From assembly GCF_040807025.1 (NCBI RefSeq), contig NC_090981.1:44941317-45005316 (forward strand): a stretch of DNA of 64,000 bases. Reading direction: 5' to 3'. The translations under genes were made by a program, and so were the position numbers. This DNA is from Struthio camelus (taxonomy: Eukaryota > Chordata > Aves > Struthioniformes > Struthionidae). The first letter of the stretch is position 1. Each line of letters begins with the position of its first letter. Positions 46,246 through 60,170 of this stretch are shown piece by piece. The notes under the pieces were generated by a model. It searched no databases. It was not told the DNA's origin and worked only from the letters and a program-made list of their open reading frames with translations.

Positions 46246-49200
46246 AACACAAAAAGTTCTGCTGGAAAGGTAATGAGAGAAGCCAATTCAAGTTTTAATT
46301 TATTTAGGAGATATTTAGTTGAAGTCATCAGAGAAAGCAACAATAAAAAAGCTATAAACTTTCACTCTATATACCTAGATTATATCACAGTAATGTTCGT
46401 ATCTACATAGCTCAGCTGTATTGGCCGTTCTGCTGCATACCCTGTTATTCAGAGGTTAGCTACATACAGAATGCTTGGGGGGTTGTTTTAAAATGCCTGA
46501 AGCAATTTCAATAGCATAAGATAGTCTTTTCCACTTTATCATATAAACTTTGGTTGTTGCACAGCAAGGCAGCCCAAAACCAGCTGTTTTTCATTGCTAG
46601 GCGAATTGTTTCCCTTAAATTACCGAGAGATGATGGACAATATATAAGCACCCTTTAGATTATATTTTTAAAGCAGAAGTACAACATATTCTTAAATAAC
46701 TACTAACTTCCAGCCAACTAGATTTCTTCACAGTTCTGTACAAATGAGGATTTGTTTCCAAGCTGAGATTTGATATACTGAGTTCCAGTCCCAAGCACAA
46801 TTCTGAAGCCAAGCTCTAACTTCCTGAAAATGAAAATTCATTATGAAACATAAACAAGTCTTTAACTATGACATAGAGAACGGGAACAAGAGGTGAAATC
46901 ATTCTGCTGTGAAAAGAATAATTTTTCTCTGTAGCTGGACCATTGTTCTAGACTGAGCATGTAAAAAGATTTAGATTAGCTTTACCTTCCCTGTCTTAGA
47001 TTTGGACAAACAATTAAAAGTTAACAGCAGGTAGACTAAAATTAACTCAAAATGCCACAGTCGTGTGGTAACCCAGAAGAAAAACCCAGGAGCCTCTTCA
47101 TTGTGATTTAAATCTAAACCAGAAAGTGATGGGATTAGGCCTAAAAAGGTTCCCACTGAATTAACTCTGAATCTGTCTCTCTGTTCTACTTGCCCACCTG
47201 TTGGCTGTTTTTCCAACAGCTCTCCCCCTTGCATTCTCCAAAGGAAGCCTTCCCCTGATCTCACCTTCTCCAGGGTCACATCTCTCAAATTTTAACCACA
47301 CTCTTTCATAATCCTGCAAAGACTCAGCCCTCTGAGTGAACAAATGCACTAACCTCATATCTCCAGCTCAGGTGTTGGGTCAGACATGCCCTTGTGTCTG
47401 GCGTTTCCCACTGTCTCTGTAGCTCCATGTCAGCGTGCTGGAGCCTGGCATTGCTCAAAGGCCACTCCTGGGCTATTTGTTTGGTGGAGAGAGGAAATAT
47501 CCCGTCTGTTACACAAGCTGGGGGACTTGATGGATGCTGAATGCCAATAACTTTCTAATGGTAACTGGGTGTCAACAGCCCTGTCCTGAAGGCATGGGCA
47601 AAGAGACTAAAAATGACCCACCATCCTAAGCTGTGGCATGGGGGAATAAGACTCTGTTTGCTGCGTAAGCACCCAAAGACGCTCACTCAGACACTGACTG
47701 CAAGTTGGGAGAAGCTGGGCTCACAGAAGTGGCCTGGAGAGCCGGCCTGTTGCTGCCAGGAGCAGTGAGGAAGGCACCAGCACAGAATTTTGCTTGGCCA
47801 ATGCTGGCCTGTGGTAACAAATGGGCTGGACCCCCAGGCTGTCCTTCTGGGCTTCTCCGGTGCCCAGCAAGGCTCACTAACAGGCTGCTTGCATCAGGAC
47901 ATGGTGAGAGTTGAGATGCAGGAACACCTCCTGCTCTAGCCTGCTACACGTCTGGCCTTTACTGATCAGCATCCAAGCAATCCCATTTCCAACATACCTC
48001 AATACACTTTGGTGACAAAAAGCAGGCACTGAATCTGAAATGGTTTTTGTTCCTAGCAGTGAAGTGAGCAGCAGTTAGGCAGGAGCGTGTGTGCAGAGCA
48101 GACCAGAGCATGTCATCTGCCTGCACTCGCTTGTGCCCACTCGTCCTCCCACAGATGAGCAGGAATAGTACCTGATCACATTGCAGATGTCGTTCGTATT
48201 CCCCTGAGAAAAGCACTGCAACTTTCAGCACAAACGGTGCTCCAAAACTACCCTTCCAGTTCCACAAATGTCCACAGATGTGAACAGTCAGTTCATTCCT
48301 CAGCAACAGCCAACAGGACCAGAGGTGCATACCTAGCAGGTTCATCTTCAGGGTTGTGAAGATGTAACTCAGCTGCCTTTCTGCTAGGTAACCTGAAGTC
48401 AGGAATGCCTGAGGGATGTTAGAGCAATTGTCAATAGGACACCCCTGCTTCTGCCTCTACCTTCTAACCTTTGCCCACTGGGAGCTACACAGGGTTCCCT
48501 AGTTCATGCCACCTTTCCTTCCAGGGTCATGACTGTATTTTGAGGGCAATGCCTTTGGGTACATGCAGCTTTGGTGAAGTTATTTCAGAAATGACTGCAG
48601 CTCTAACACTTAAGCTACAAAATCCCTCCGCAGTAATCCAATGTTGTATTTCTTACCTGCAAGATACAATATTTGCAGCCTTCCAGAAACCAGTTTAGCT
48701 GTGCAGCTAATGCACCGCTACCAGCATTGGCGAAAACCAGGACCAGGCAGAAGATACACAAGTTTCCAGGAGGCACTACAGGACCACAGGGAGGTAGGAA
48801 GAGGGGTTGGCCAGACATGCCCTCTGGAACTGGAAAGATTCAGGAGAAGGATCCATGTGGCATTCAGCAGACATAACCCAGGAGCCCACGGAGCACATCA
48901 ATGTTTAATTGGATGGGAGAAGGAAGACACCTGCCTGAAAGTGCTGCAAAAACAGCTGGTCTTGCTGATTAATCTCCAGTTCATGATCTCCTTATTTATC
49001 CTCAGTCTCTTCCCTCATACTTGCTCCACATGCATGTCCTTAAGTGTTGGTAACACTATCTCTGCAGAGCTGCAGTCCCTAAACATCCTCCAGCCCCCTG
49101 AGAACATTTCCCTTTGTGAATAGCAGACAGGGCTCAGCAGACCTCTGCAGCTGCAGAAAGCCTGGCTCTACTTGTGTCTTCCTCTTTGCTCACCTTTCTG

Positions 49201-51120
49201 GCAGCAGATGAATTTCCACCCCTGGCAGGCACACAGAGGCCTGAAGACGCAGTGATCCAGAGCCAGAGCTTGCGGTTGCTTCTGAACGCCCGGAGCATTA
49301 TCCCCTTGCCAATATCCTGAGGGTTGCACACACTGTTTCTGTGGAGGGTTTTGACCTTCATTTTGTTCCATTTTATTTGCTTTATTTGCACTTTCACCCA
49401 AGAGTTAAGTCATTTTCTTTCATAAATTGCTGCATATTTTTAGCTGAAAACCTGAAAAATTGTATCTTTGCCACACTGAGGGCGGGGGCAAAGCACTGGG
49501 ATAATCTTGTCACTTATTGCCCTGGTATATCTGGGAAGTGTCAGCTACACAAATTCATCTGCAAACTGCTGATTGTCTGTAGACCATGAAGCGTGGGCCA
49601 AATATCCATTTTATGGCTATGTACACCTCCTGGGCAGCAGCCCCTACTGCTGATTTACTCACTCTGAGCTGGCTGGCAACAGAGCACAGGCAGTCAGGAG
49701 CAGCGTGCCAGCTAGAGGTGGGGCTAGCTGAGATCCTGTGTATTCCTGGTAGGGTTTGGATACTGTGGTCACACTCCAGAGCAGAGGCTGCATTCAACCA
49801 CTAGAGCCACAATGCAAGCATTGGATTCCTCGACTCAGGAATCTCATCAGAGGTCCCATCTCACAAGTTTGATAATAATTTTTAACTCAGCTAAGTAGTT
49901 TGAAGTTGCTTCTCCGTGACAGAAGGGTGCTTCTAGCTTGACTCAGTGATTTTTGGAAGTCCTTTGCGGGATATCAACAGAAACAGCAGTGAAGAGCAGC
50001 ACACCCTCACTGCATAGTGCACGGGGCTCGTATCCTGCATACATTGGCAGTAGTTTGGAGCTAGCTCGGTGCCCTCTGTGCTGCACTGCATTTGGTTCCA
50101 ACCAGCATGAGGGTGAGGACTGTCCCTGAGGCACTAAAAGCGGTATAAGCAATAGTTCAGTGTGTTTAAAAGTATTATATACCCAGTTCCAGGACTCTTT
50201 TCAAATTTCTTAGTGCCACTGACCTCCTCAATATGTAAGAGTTAGCATAGGTTTGAGTAATGATGGCCAGCTCTCCGGTATGTCCCTGCACATGCGTCCA
50301 TACATGCAAATACCTGCTGGGCTTTTGCAACTAGAGGAGCCCAGAGCAGCACATCCTCTGGATGTGCCATAGCTCCCAAAGCTTGTGCCCTAATTTCCTG
50401 TGTGTGGAAACCATGGGATAGGTTGGGAGAGGGAGGAGAAGGACGTCTGCCTGTGATGGGATCCCCAGGGCACACACCCAGATCCCAAATTTGAGATGTG
50501 CTCTCATGTGCTGTGCCAAAGACCTAGCAATACGTTCTGCCTGGCAAACTGAGTAGGTAGCAATTTCCCACTCATCCAGCAAGTTATAAATAATACAGGA
50601 ATGACAGTTAATGTATTTCCCTGTTGGCTACTATACAAATCATGGAGAAGGAGACTGTAGAGCAGCTAAGATCATCAGAGGGAAGGTTAGGATGTCTCTG
50701 CTCTGCTGGGTCCTGAGAGACAAGGAAAATCAGCTCTGCTCAGTGACAAACTGAAACAACAGCAAGCAGCCGGGGACTGCAATTGCCTCCTCTGACTCAG
50801 CACACAGTCCAAAGCACATATGCCCATAGTGCCCCAGACCCACTCCCGAGGCTCACGTTGCCAGAAACCAGAATTCTGCCAGAACAGTCAGAAACAAGAT
50901 GGTCCAGGGAGCCAAGTTCATGCCAGCATGGCATTGGTGTTGCAACTGCTTTTGTAGTTTAAAAGCATATGAGAGAGAGACATCATTTGCAAACAGCTCC
51001 GGTCCTTTCTGTTGACTTCTAGCCCTGCTGTTGCACAGATTGTAACGCTGAGCAACGAGGCAGGCACTCGCATAGGAAATATGGCTTACACAGCTGACAT
51101 GGCTCGGCCCAGGAGAAGTT
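46246..51120. other. Non-coding spacer
   Basis: No supported gene, RNA or clear repeat. Open frames up to 160 codons (48,641-49,123) carry no recognised domain and are overlapped by frames on the other strand. Confidence 0.5.
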
Positions 51121-51136
51121 AAAAAAAAAAAAAAAA
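51121..51136 (+). repeat. A16 homopolymer
   Basis: Sixteen consecutive A. No poly(A) signal precedes it closely, so there is no sign of a processed pseudogene. Confidence 0.9.
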
Positions 51137-51469
51137 GACGGGGAAGTGCGCTGAAGTGCAGGCAACTGGCCAGGCCATCCCAGGACGGAGAGGGGAGAGG
51201 GGCCAGGACTATCTGAAAGAGGTTAGAAAGAAGGGGAGACACTGGCAGATGTGGCTAAATGACTCCCCTCTCATGCCATTCCTGATCATAGCACCTTCAC
51301 CCTTAGGAGTGAATGAATAAGTTAAAAGTCAGCCCTGGTTCCTGCAGCACCATGGTTCTGTAGCTTTAGCATCTATATGGGTATGCCTTTCGGAAATGCA
51401 AACTGAGTAGCCCTTAAATCACTTCCTTTGATTTTTTTAAGCACATTTAGGGCATGACTCTTAAATCAC
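51137..51469. other. Short spacer
   Basis: Nothing recognised. Confidence 0.45.
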
Positions 51470-51610
51470 AAACTACTACTCTGCATTTGCAAATAACTTT
51501 CAACACAATTACAGGGTGCAAATGAGGATATAGTCTGCAAATGATCAATTACTTGATTGCAGCAAATCAGGCTGGTAGATGCCTGTGTATTCTCACTTGA
51601 ATCCACAAGG
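51470..51610. promoter_or_regulatory. Possible AT-rich regulatory block
   Basis: CAATTACTTGATTG at 51,546-51,559 has inverted CAAT/ATTG ends and includes TTACTTGA, similar to an NKX-type site. ATTTGCAAAT occurs at about 51,485-51,494. Motifs only; conservation is untested. Confidence 0.2.
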
Positions 51611-52504
51611 AGTTTCAGGGACAATTATTGGATATATTAAAATTATAACATGCAGAACAGGAAGCAAAGTAAAGGATGCTTTAAAAATTGGAGACAGTAT
51701 TCTGTGGGAAGTAAACCAAATCTGTTATCCTCTTCACCCTTACGTGTGAGAAAGTATTACTATAACTCATTGAGATACTGGATAATATCTAGATTTCTTC
51801 TTCTTTCCCGTTTTTCCTCTTTCTAAATGTGCACTCCAAAAGTGCTGCGTTTTTATATGTTATATAAACTTAACTGTACTTTTTTCTGCTTGTAGTGCAA
51901 TTGTGCCTGTCTCCAGAGAGTGATATTTATTAGATTATGACTCTCTCCCAGCTAAAGTTCTTCCTTTTTATATGCTCTTTGAACAAATCATGTTCTCAAG
52001 CACTTATACAAGCCTAAGAGTTAAGAGTGAAGAACTGCATGTTTCAACTTGTAGGTACATACTTACCCTATGTATGCTAGCAGTGAACCAAATAGCCCTC
52101 AAAAATTCACTCAAGATATGCCACTTTCCATTCATAGCTAGTTCAGTAAGTTCTCAAGTGCAATCATTTTAAAAAACTATTTATGTGTTGCTTTGATAAT
52201 TTCCGCTCAGCAAGTTACTTGAATAGTTAATATGCAAGATATAAACTACAATTTCTCATGTTCTGAACTGATGCGTGAATGAGACCTCACAGTTACAGAC
52301 CTTACAGAAAGGGCTTTTTTAAAAGAATTCCACTGCCTTAGTGCTGTGCCGCCTCGATTGTCTGTGCTGTAGTTTCTTGGCCGAATGACGAGTTCTCTGC
52401 TTCTTTTTAAAACCACAGTAGCACAGAGGAGAACCAAATCCTTGGAGTGAGGAACAGCTTATGAAAGGGTAGCAATTATTTCTTTTCCAAAACATTTTCT
52501 GGGG
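51611..52504. other. AT-rich spacer
   Basis: A 63-codon minus frame at 52,246-52,437 is basic in composition but has no recognised domain or splice pair. Confidence 0.45.
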
Positions 52505-52522
52505 AAAAAAAAAAAAAAAAAA
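52505..52522 (+). repeat. A18 homopolymer
   Basis: Eighteen consecutive A directly after TCTGGGG. No retroposed body is evident upstream. Confidence 0.9.
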
Positions 52523-53973
52523 CAGAAGGTCAAAAGTTTACCTCTTAGTATAGCTTTTTGGACAAGGACAGTCCAAATTCGACCCATAGGGATTATCACA
52601 TTACGTAGTACATCCATGCCAAACCCTGAAACAATGCCACACCAGTTTTACTCCTACCCTCGGTACCGCAGGCAGAGCTGAGCTGTCCACACTTAGCAAG
52701 AAAGGGGCACCCTTAGGAATGGGCTGTTCAGCAACAGCCCTGCAACAGAAGTTCGGGGAAGCATTAGAGGTTCTTTGGCATCAGCTATGAGAAGGTACTC
52801 ACATAAATGAAGCGTGAGTGTGCTGCTGGGATGTCTGTTCAGGTTCTCTGCAAACAGATGCCAGGGACAGACCTTGTAATATTCCAGCCATAATCACCAG
52901 AACAGAGAAAGCCTGACGTTCAGCTGTGGAAATCTTTGTTTACTGACTACGAGGAACAAGAAGAACAAGCAATCATGCCGAATATCTCTTTCTTCTTAGA
53001 ACAGCCATGCTGACTACAGTTTAAGGCAGAGACGAGCATCTAATTCTCTGCACATTCCTTTTCATTTATTTTCTATCAATCAGTGTAACCAAGGACTCTA
53101 AGCAATGTAACATCACATGCTGCTTCCATTCTAGCATGCAAGCTAGCAGCCTCCCAGGAGGCTATCTCGCTTACTATTCCGGCTCTCAAACAATGCCGCC
53201 CTCTCAAACAACTTTCTACAATAAATTCCTTTGCAAAGAACTTACCATTACAAGAAAAAAAGATAGCATGTGAGTGTAACAGATCATTTGAAAGGTATTT
53301 TTAACTAGCTTGCTAGAGACCTGTGCTGTTGGAGTCGAGCTCAAGGCATCAAAGCAATCCTAGTTCTACGTGTAGAGTAGAAAGAGGGCATTACGCACCT
53401 CTTCAACGTTAAACATTATTGTAATTGGAGAAAATGGTGGGTGGCAAAACAAGTTAGTTTCACACTTGCCTAGGACTTCCATATGTGTTCAAGAATTTTG
53501 CTTGTTCTGGGTAATGCAGCCTTTCCCAAATGAACAGAGCTCTTCTTCTACACAGATGTGTTTGTTCTCTCTGTCTCCCTCCAGGAACATATTTTTTTCA
53601 GATACATAACCATATTGTTGTGTAGGGCTTTTTGGCCCTCTGTTGTGACATTCCAGCTGATACTCTGACTTCAGAAGTCAGAAGCACCTTCCTGAGATGG
53701 GCTTGTCTGCTCTGAGCACTCACCCAAAGCTCTTGCACCTCATCTAAACAGGCTCAGATAACAGCTTGGCAGGTCAGTATTCAGATGAAGTTAACTTTAG
53801 TCCAATGAATTCTTATGCTTAATGCACCATTCTCTGTGAACCCTTGCCTTCAGTGCAAAAGGGACTCCATTTTTATATCAGGATATCTAACTTACAACAA
53901 AATCTTATCCACCGACCATTTTACCACTATAGCCAGTCTAATAAAAACTAAGAGTATGCATGAATTTGCAGTG
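52523..53973. other. Spacer
   Basis: Nothing recognised. The last 100-150 bases may belong to the CR1 copy that follows, but too diverged to align. Confidence 0.45.
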
Positions 53974-54180
53974 AACTTTTTCAGTAGGAATGTGGTGCCA
54001 CACTGGAAATAATTGCCGAAAGAGACCGTAGAACCTCCATCCTTGCAGGTTTTCAAGGCTGAGCTAGATAAACCATGGCTGACCTGGCCCAGTGTTGGCA
54101 ATATTCCCAATGTGAGCAAGGAGGTTGAACTCGATCTCCAGAGGTACCATCCAAGCAATATTTCTAGGATTCTATGATTT
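53974..54180 (+). repeat. CR1 LINE 3' end, about 207 bp
   Basis: This is the clearest CR1 in the window. In order it shows TTTTTCAGTAGGAATGTGG, AATTGCCGAAAGAGACCG, GAACCTCCATCCTTGCAGG, TTTTCAAGGCTGAGCTAGA, CCATGGCTGACCTGGCCCAG, GAGGTTGAACTCGATCTCCA and the tail TTCTAGGATTCTATGATTT. This matches the canonical 3' end of amniote CR1 through to its ATTCTATGATT tail repeat. It is 5' truncated and has no coding capacity. A moderate number of substitutions indicates an old insertion. Confidence 0.88.
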
Positions 54181-55320
54181 CTATATATAGAAAAGTAAAA
54201 ATTATATGTACTTTGCCTCTAGCAGTCTCTATTAGTCATCTTGATATAAAAACCAAAACATTTACTTTCAATGGAGAGAAAGCTTGGGCAAGAATGATCA
54301 GGGGTGTATTAAAAGAGCAGTAGCAGCAGCTGCTCTATTAACATAGCAAGATGGTGAATGAATAATTGCACCGTCCTTATAATCATATTCTAGCTATGGA
54401 GATATTTTATTGTTTTTTAATGACTTTTTAATCAGCTTATGTGAAATAAATTATAAGCAGGAAACCTCAGCAATAAAGCAGGAAGAGATTCATGTCTGCA
54501 GCTTGATTTTGCTGAGGAATTCAGATTGATTTATGAGATGTGATTTCCACTACCTCATGCCTTGCACAAGCATGTACAACGTGAGGGCAAAGGAAGTGCA
54601 AAATGTGGCCATTCCCATTGGGAGTCACCCAGGGCAGAGCGCAACTTCCACTTTGGCTGTTGAAAGGCACCAAGTTTCCTAAAGAAGCACTTCTTGCCTT
54701 AGCATCACGCCTGCTGTGCAGGGCTGTTTGGTCTGGAAGGAAAGTTCTGGGATACAAAGACAGTAGCCAATAACATTTTTTCTCATTTCTGAAAATAAGT
54801 AAGTGCAGATAAATCATCTCAGGCTGTTGTGGCCTAAAATTATCCTTGCCTATAGATGAAACTATTATTGGAGATTAGATGCTCAGAAAACTCCCAAATT
54901 TAGGAGGGTTGAAAAACGTGGGGGTTTGGAAATACTTTGCCACAAAAAAATTCTTCAAGGTAGGTTCCATAAATCTGAAATGAACCACCAAAATGTTTCC
55001 TCTTGCTTTACTTCCACATAGCATTAAGAGCACTTTTACTTACTTTCTTACTCTATCTTACTTTATGTCTGCCTGAAAGCAACAGTGCGACAGGAAAAAG
55101 ATCCCTGCCACTCAAGAAAAGTAGATGATTTGTATTGAATTGCTGTTTTTCCTAACTCCACCTTTAAGAATAACATTTACAGTAAAGCACATTCAAAGAA
55201 ACTTCCTATAAATATAACAGTAAAGACAATATTTAGTCAGTCATTGAGAAATGAACAAAAAATTTTCCACTCATCTTATTGTACCTGGTAAAGGTTTACA
55301 TTCTGATTCTTATAAAAGAT
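54181..55320. other. AT-rich spacer with a possible regulatory segment
   Basis: The part at 54,360-54,540 is AT-rich and complex, with GCAATAAAG and TTTTAATCAGC words reminiscent of conserved non-coding DNA. I cannot support more than that. No gene is seen. Confidence 0.4.
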
Positions 55321-55430
55321 TTATACAGTGCTGTAAATGTGGAAAGCACTTTCCAAACATTAGATAAGACATATTCCCTGTCAAAAATGTCATGGAAGAC
55401 AAATTCAAGAGGAGATACAGGACAGGAGAG
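55321..55430 (+). repeat. Ancient amniote interspersed repeat relic
   Basis: GTGGAAAGCACTTTCCAAAC, then ATTAGATAAGACATATTCCC and TGTCAAAAATGTCATGGAAG parallel an old repeat segment reading AAAGCACTTTACAAACATTA, then AATAAGACACAGTCCCTGCC. About 100 bases share that order of blocks. The family name is uncertain. Confidence 0.42.
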
Positions 55431-58400
55431 CGGAATCCTTAGTAAGAATTAGGGAGTACAGAGTCTTGACACTGCATGTTAAGTGGATATCATAGTGTTT
55501 GGGAAACACACACCCTCAGCATCTTGCATCATTTTACACGGGTATAAATAAGTGTCTTCAGGGGCATGATTTCTCCTTTATACCAATAAAAGCAGAAAAA
55601 CCCTGTTTCTCTCATTTTTGCATTAAAAAATTCTTTGGAAATCAGTAAGAGGGAGAAACCTGACCTCTAAATTTGCATGAAAGATTCAAAACCAGGTGTA
55701 TTCAAAACCAAATCTCAGCTTTGTGACAAAGATCATTTCTAGAATGGACTTTTCCAGAGTTCCATATCAAAACATCATGAAGATACTCAGACTTGAGTCC
55801 AGTTTTGGATCTGAACTTTTGACCTAGACCAACTATATGAGAGATTTAAGGATTCCTTCCATGCTATCCCACAGTTGATAAGACCCTTGGGAGTTCAGTG
55901 CTGCTTTAAGCCACTGAGCTAGCACAAACAATCCGCAGCATCCTGCAGAATTAACACTGGAAACTTTTTTTAGAACAATTCTATTCAAGCCATGTATCTT
56001 CTCACTTCTCGCTGGATTTAGCTAGGATAGCAGTTTTCTTTGAAATGCTCCATTTAATTTTAGACAAGTCAATGAACCACTAAAACTCCATTCAATTAAA
56101 GCTTTTCTAAAAGACTGAACTTTAAAATCTCTAAAATACTACTGCACTCCTGTTAAACTCTACAACTTACTCCCAGAATCTGGGCTTGGGCCTTTGGCTG
56201 GGAAACTTCTGTCTACCTCTATTGCTTTAAATCCAAAAGGCTGCTTGTGCAATCACAGTATCCTCCAATAACAGAAAAGGAAAGCAAAGCACTTCAAGCA
56301 AACAGGCAAACAAACAAAGTCTAGAAGAGATATTAAGAGGGAAAGATTGCCTTGAATGTGTCTTTGGCATCCAAACCATGACCTATAAACCACACTTAGA
56401 TTAAAGTAACCTCTGGATAACTCTCCCTTACTTCCAAATTAGCACCAGCAATTTATGGTGAAGGTTGCATCCCTTTTCTGGTATACCAGGATTTCCTGAG
56501 ACCCCACAGGTTAAAATATAAGTCTTGATAGTGGACAAAAAAATTATAATAAACATTGTCAGAGCTCTCTGGATAGCTCACTTCCTTTATTAACCTTTCC
56601 CTCAGCAGGAGCCCTGGCTAGATTTCAGTGGAGGAAAAGGTTCAGAATTTCTCATGGGAAAAATGTTGTTTTTTCTGACAATATTAAGAAAGAATATGAA
56701 TATAATAATAATTCAAATGTGCACATCAGGGTCAAGCTATTTTACAGCTCTTCAGTGATCTCTGAACTCTTCAGACCCTCTTTTTCAGTTGCATGCAGCA
56801 AACACCTGTGGGGTTTTGGCACCCTGCTCTGCTGAAGCACGGGAAGTTGAAAGACTTCCAAGATTCAAAGCCGTGGTCTCATCCTTTCCTTATCACATGC
56901 CTCATTCACATCTAATGGTTTTCCAGTTCAATTACTGTTATTTATTTGGCCATCTTTTGAATCTTGCAGCCAAGGGAGGTGACACCTCCCACCTACCTCC
57001 CCACCCCTGAGCCTCCTGGAGGCTCTCTCTCGGTGTTACAGACCTTGGCTGCAGAGCCACTTCATCCACAGTGTCCAGAGGTGGTGTCAGTGTTCGCCTG
57101 GCATACAGGGCCTGTTTTGGGGTAATTCTGCAGCACAGCTAGAGCAGGACAGGCTACGGCATGAGCTGTTGCAGTCAAGTCAAACATGATTCCAGCCTAT
57201 GCCTTTCTTCTGAACCTCTTAAGAAAAATAAGAGGAAGATATTAGGAGGGAAGATGTGCAGGGCAAGTAGATGTCAGACTTGGGGCTGAAATTTGGGCAT
57301 TCAATTATAGAGAGGATCCTGACTCACAGAGAAAGGCAAGGGGAAATAAAAAGAGCTGGAGTGTTGGATAACAAGCTATAAAACTGAAGTATCCTGAGAA
57401 ACTAGTAGGTGGATTTATAGTAAAAAACTTTATTGGCATTTCTGCTCCCATTTACCCTTGACACTTTTTGTAGTATAGTGCTTTAACTGAAAATAGTCTC
57501 CTGTCGAATAGTGTTATGTAAAAAGCACAATAAAACATATTGATTAGCACTGATGTAGCTGCAGCCATGAAATTGTTGATTTTAGAGGTAATATTGGGAG
57601 AGAATTTGAAGACCAAATTCAGGTAGCAAGGTGGATTAATGGTTTATATGAAGGCACTTGTTAGCCAAAATGTATCTCCTCTTGTTCAAACTTTTGGAAC
57701 TGCATATGCTGGTCTTCATAGTATTCTGTATCAAAACAGGAACAACAGGAATAACGTCAAAACTAAGACTTCCCAGATTTTTGACAAAATTCACTTAACA
57801 TTCAAACTGTCTACATTGTTCCTAAGGTAAGTAAGTGATCTATCCTCTGTAATCAAGAACTGCTGGGAAGAACCTAAGCTCTCTGTGCCAAGTTTCCAAA
57901 GGAGTTTTGGTGGCTGAAGATGCAGGCAGTACCTAGCAGGGTTTACAGATTTGCCAGTCATGAATTCCTATCGTAACTTAGGATGGAAAACACCCATCTG
58001 CTGAGGTGCTTTTAAAGTTCAGTGAAGGTGCTCCCCGTATTTTAAGGCATCAAGGGGAATTTGAAAATCTGGACTTGCTGCCTTGTTCTGCCTGGTGAGA
58101 TGCTCAGTTTAGCAGAGCCCTTGGCCAGCTTCCATGCAGTTCTGGGAATCTTAGATTGCAGATCCCAGCTTACACTGCAAAAGATTGCTCAAAGAACCTC
58201 CAAGATGACTTAAAATTACCTTTAGTCCTGGCTTCCAGCTAGCATTCATTTCTTCTTGCTAATGAGTCCTCACTCCCGCCACGCATGCAAGACATATGGA
58301 CATCCTATTTGTTCAGCTTTATCTAGATGATTACTACATTAACTGCAGTGAGAAGCAAAGAAAGTCTTTGTTGTTCCATAAACCCTACAGCATAAAGCAA

Positions 58401-60170
58401 AGTTCATGTTCCTAGGACAAGCCATTCTAGAAAACCGGAGAACCAAAAAGCATGTTTGGAAAAATCTTCCCAAATGAATTGGCCTGTGGTTTTTCTATGA
58501 CCTAATTCTCTCACTGGTTTTTCCCAATATCTTCATAAAGAAATAGACTATAGCTTTACCAAAATGCCCGGTATTTCCAGCCAGCTGGTTACATTTTTGG
58601 TTAGCCGAAAAGGTTGCTGGAGATATTTAATGATCAATCTAATCTGTATCCTCAGAGAGACTTAGGTTACGCTATGATGCTGTTCAAGCTGAATGTGTTC
58701 CCTTATGTAGATTTTGACCCTAGGCCAATTTTGAGAACCCTTCAAGTCTGATGAAAAGATACACATGTGCCTTTCTGGAAACACTTCTTATAAAGCCCAA
58801 AAGAGCCTCCAAAGTAAAGTCAGTTGGTATTATTCATCCAGATCACGGCATGAAACCACACTTTTTATTACTTCATCCCTTTAGCCACAAAATCTCAATT
58901 TGTATATGGTGTTACAGGAGAGATCTGTTTCTTACTCATTTCCTACAGATCAGCTTGCAGAAGCACCATGAGGCCAGCAGTGCTATTACATAGGTATTAT
59001 TATTCAAGACAAAAGCCAAGAGTGATGACCAGTTAAACACCAATGTTGTTCACTGGAAAAAAAATAATAAAAACAAAAAGGCAGAAACCTTCTGCATTCA
59101 TCTTTTGCCAAATGATTGCTAATGGGCCCATTTACAGTCATTCTGGCTCTTTTTTAACAATATCCTCGCCTGTCCCAGTGCTATGAGAGATGTCACATTA
59201 CAGAAAGCCGTAGTTCAGCAGCCTTCCTTTTTGTAAACTTTGGAATCATTAATGACATCATTACCATACATTGTTTCATTAATAAGTCACAGCAAGTTAC
59301 ATATATATTGCATCCTTCCCTCTGCATTCACCACTTTGGAGAAGAACCACTGTCTAGGAGAGCAAGTCTTAAACCATGGGCAATAAATGTCAAGTGCCTT
59401 GAGGAGAGCTGGCTGGTCACATCAACCTGGCTCCAGCTGCTAAAATCACATTGCCAAATAGCTACAACTCACAAAATTTTTCCCAATATTATTCTGTCCG
59501 TGATGCCATTGACGCCATTCCCAGAGGAATATTAGCTGAGTATAGAAGAAACAAGAGCGGTTTTGTGGAAAGATGAAAGCTCTTCCATGAAAAGTGGTAG
59601 CAACCTTGGAAGCCAAGCAGAAAGCTAAGTCTTGAACTATGTGGCGATCTAGCTCTGCTCAAGTCAGTTTGAGGTTCTCAGTTCAGGGTATCTAAGAATT
59701 CTCATCTCTTATCATTTCTTCAGGATACTTAGTGCTAGTCTAGTAAAGTGTTAGGCATCTTAAAGTTCGGCTTATGGTTCTTCATGCTAGACAACCAGTC
59801 TCCAGCATGGCCCTTGCCCCTTTGTGCCCCATTAAAATGTAAGAACCTCAGAAAGGGACTCAAACACCTGCCCCAGTATGCAGAGAGCTGTCTCGCTCCT
59901 ACAGCTGCCCAGAGCAGACCAACAGGCCTAATCCTATTGTACACTGCTGTCTAGTCTCCAGACCTGTCTGGATCTACACCCTCAGACTCTGCTCGGAAGT
60001 GAGCTGCCTCCAATGGTGCTTTCAAAGCATTTTCTATAAATTGATGGTGGTCTCCTGTTAGATGACAGAAAACAGAAGACCCAGTTCCTACCTTGGCCTA
60101 GGGAGTACCAGCACAGACCTTCTACCTACTCCAATAACCAAACCACAAGCTTCTTTTTGTGTTGAAATTG
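55431..60170. other. AT-rich spacer
   Basis: No supported gene. TTTTACACGGGTATAAATA at 55,533-55,551 and TTTATACCAATAAAAG at 55,577-55,592 are imperfect inverted arms that may be another hairpin-repeat relic. A plus-strand donor, CTAAG followed by GTAAGTAAG, at about 57,826 has no clear acceptor. Confidence 0.45.

Noticed and set aside
48641..49123. 160-codon plus-strand frame
   Set aside because: No domain, overlapped by an opposing frame, and not bounded by convincing splice sites.
51121..52522. A16 and A18 runs as tails of processed pseudogenes
   Set aside because: No AATAAA at the right distance, no intronless gene-like sequence upstream and no target-site duplication were seen.
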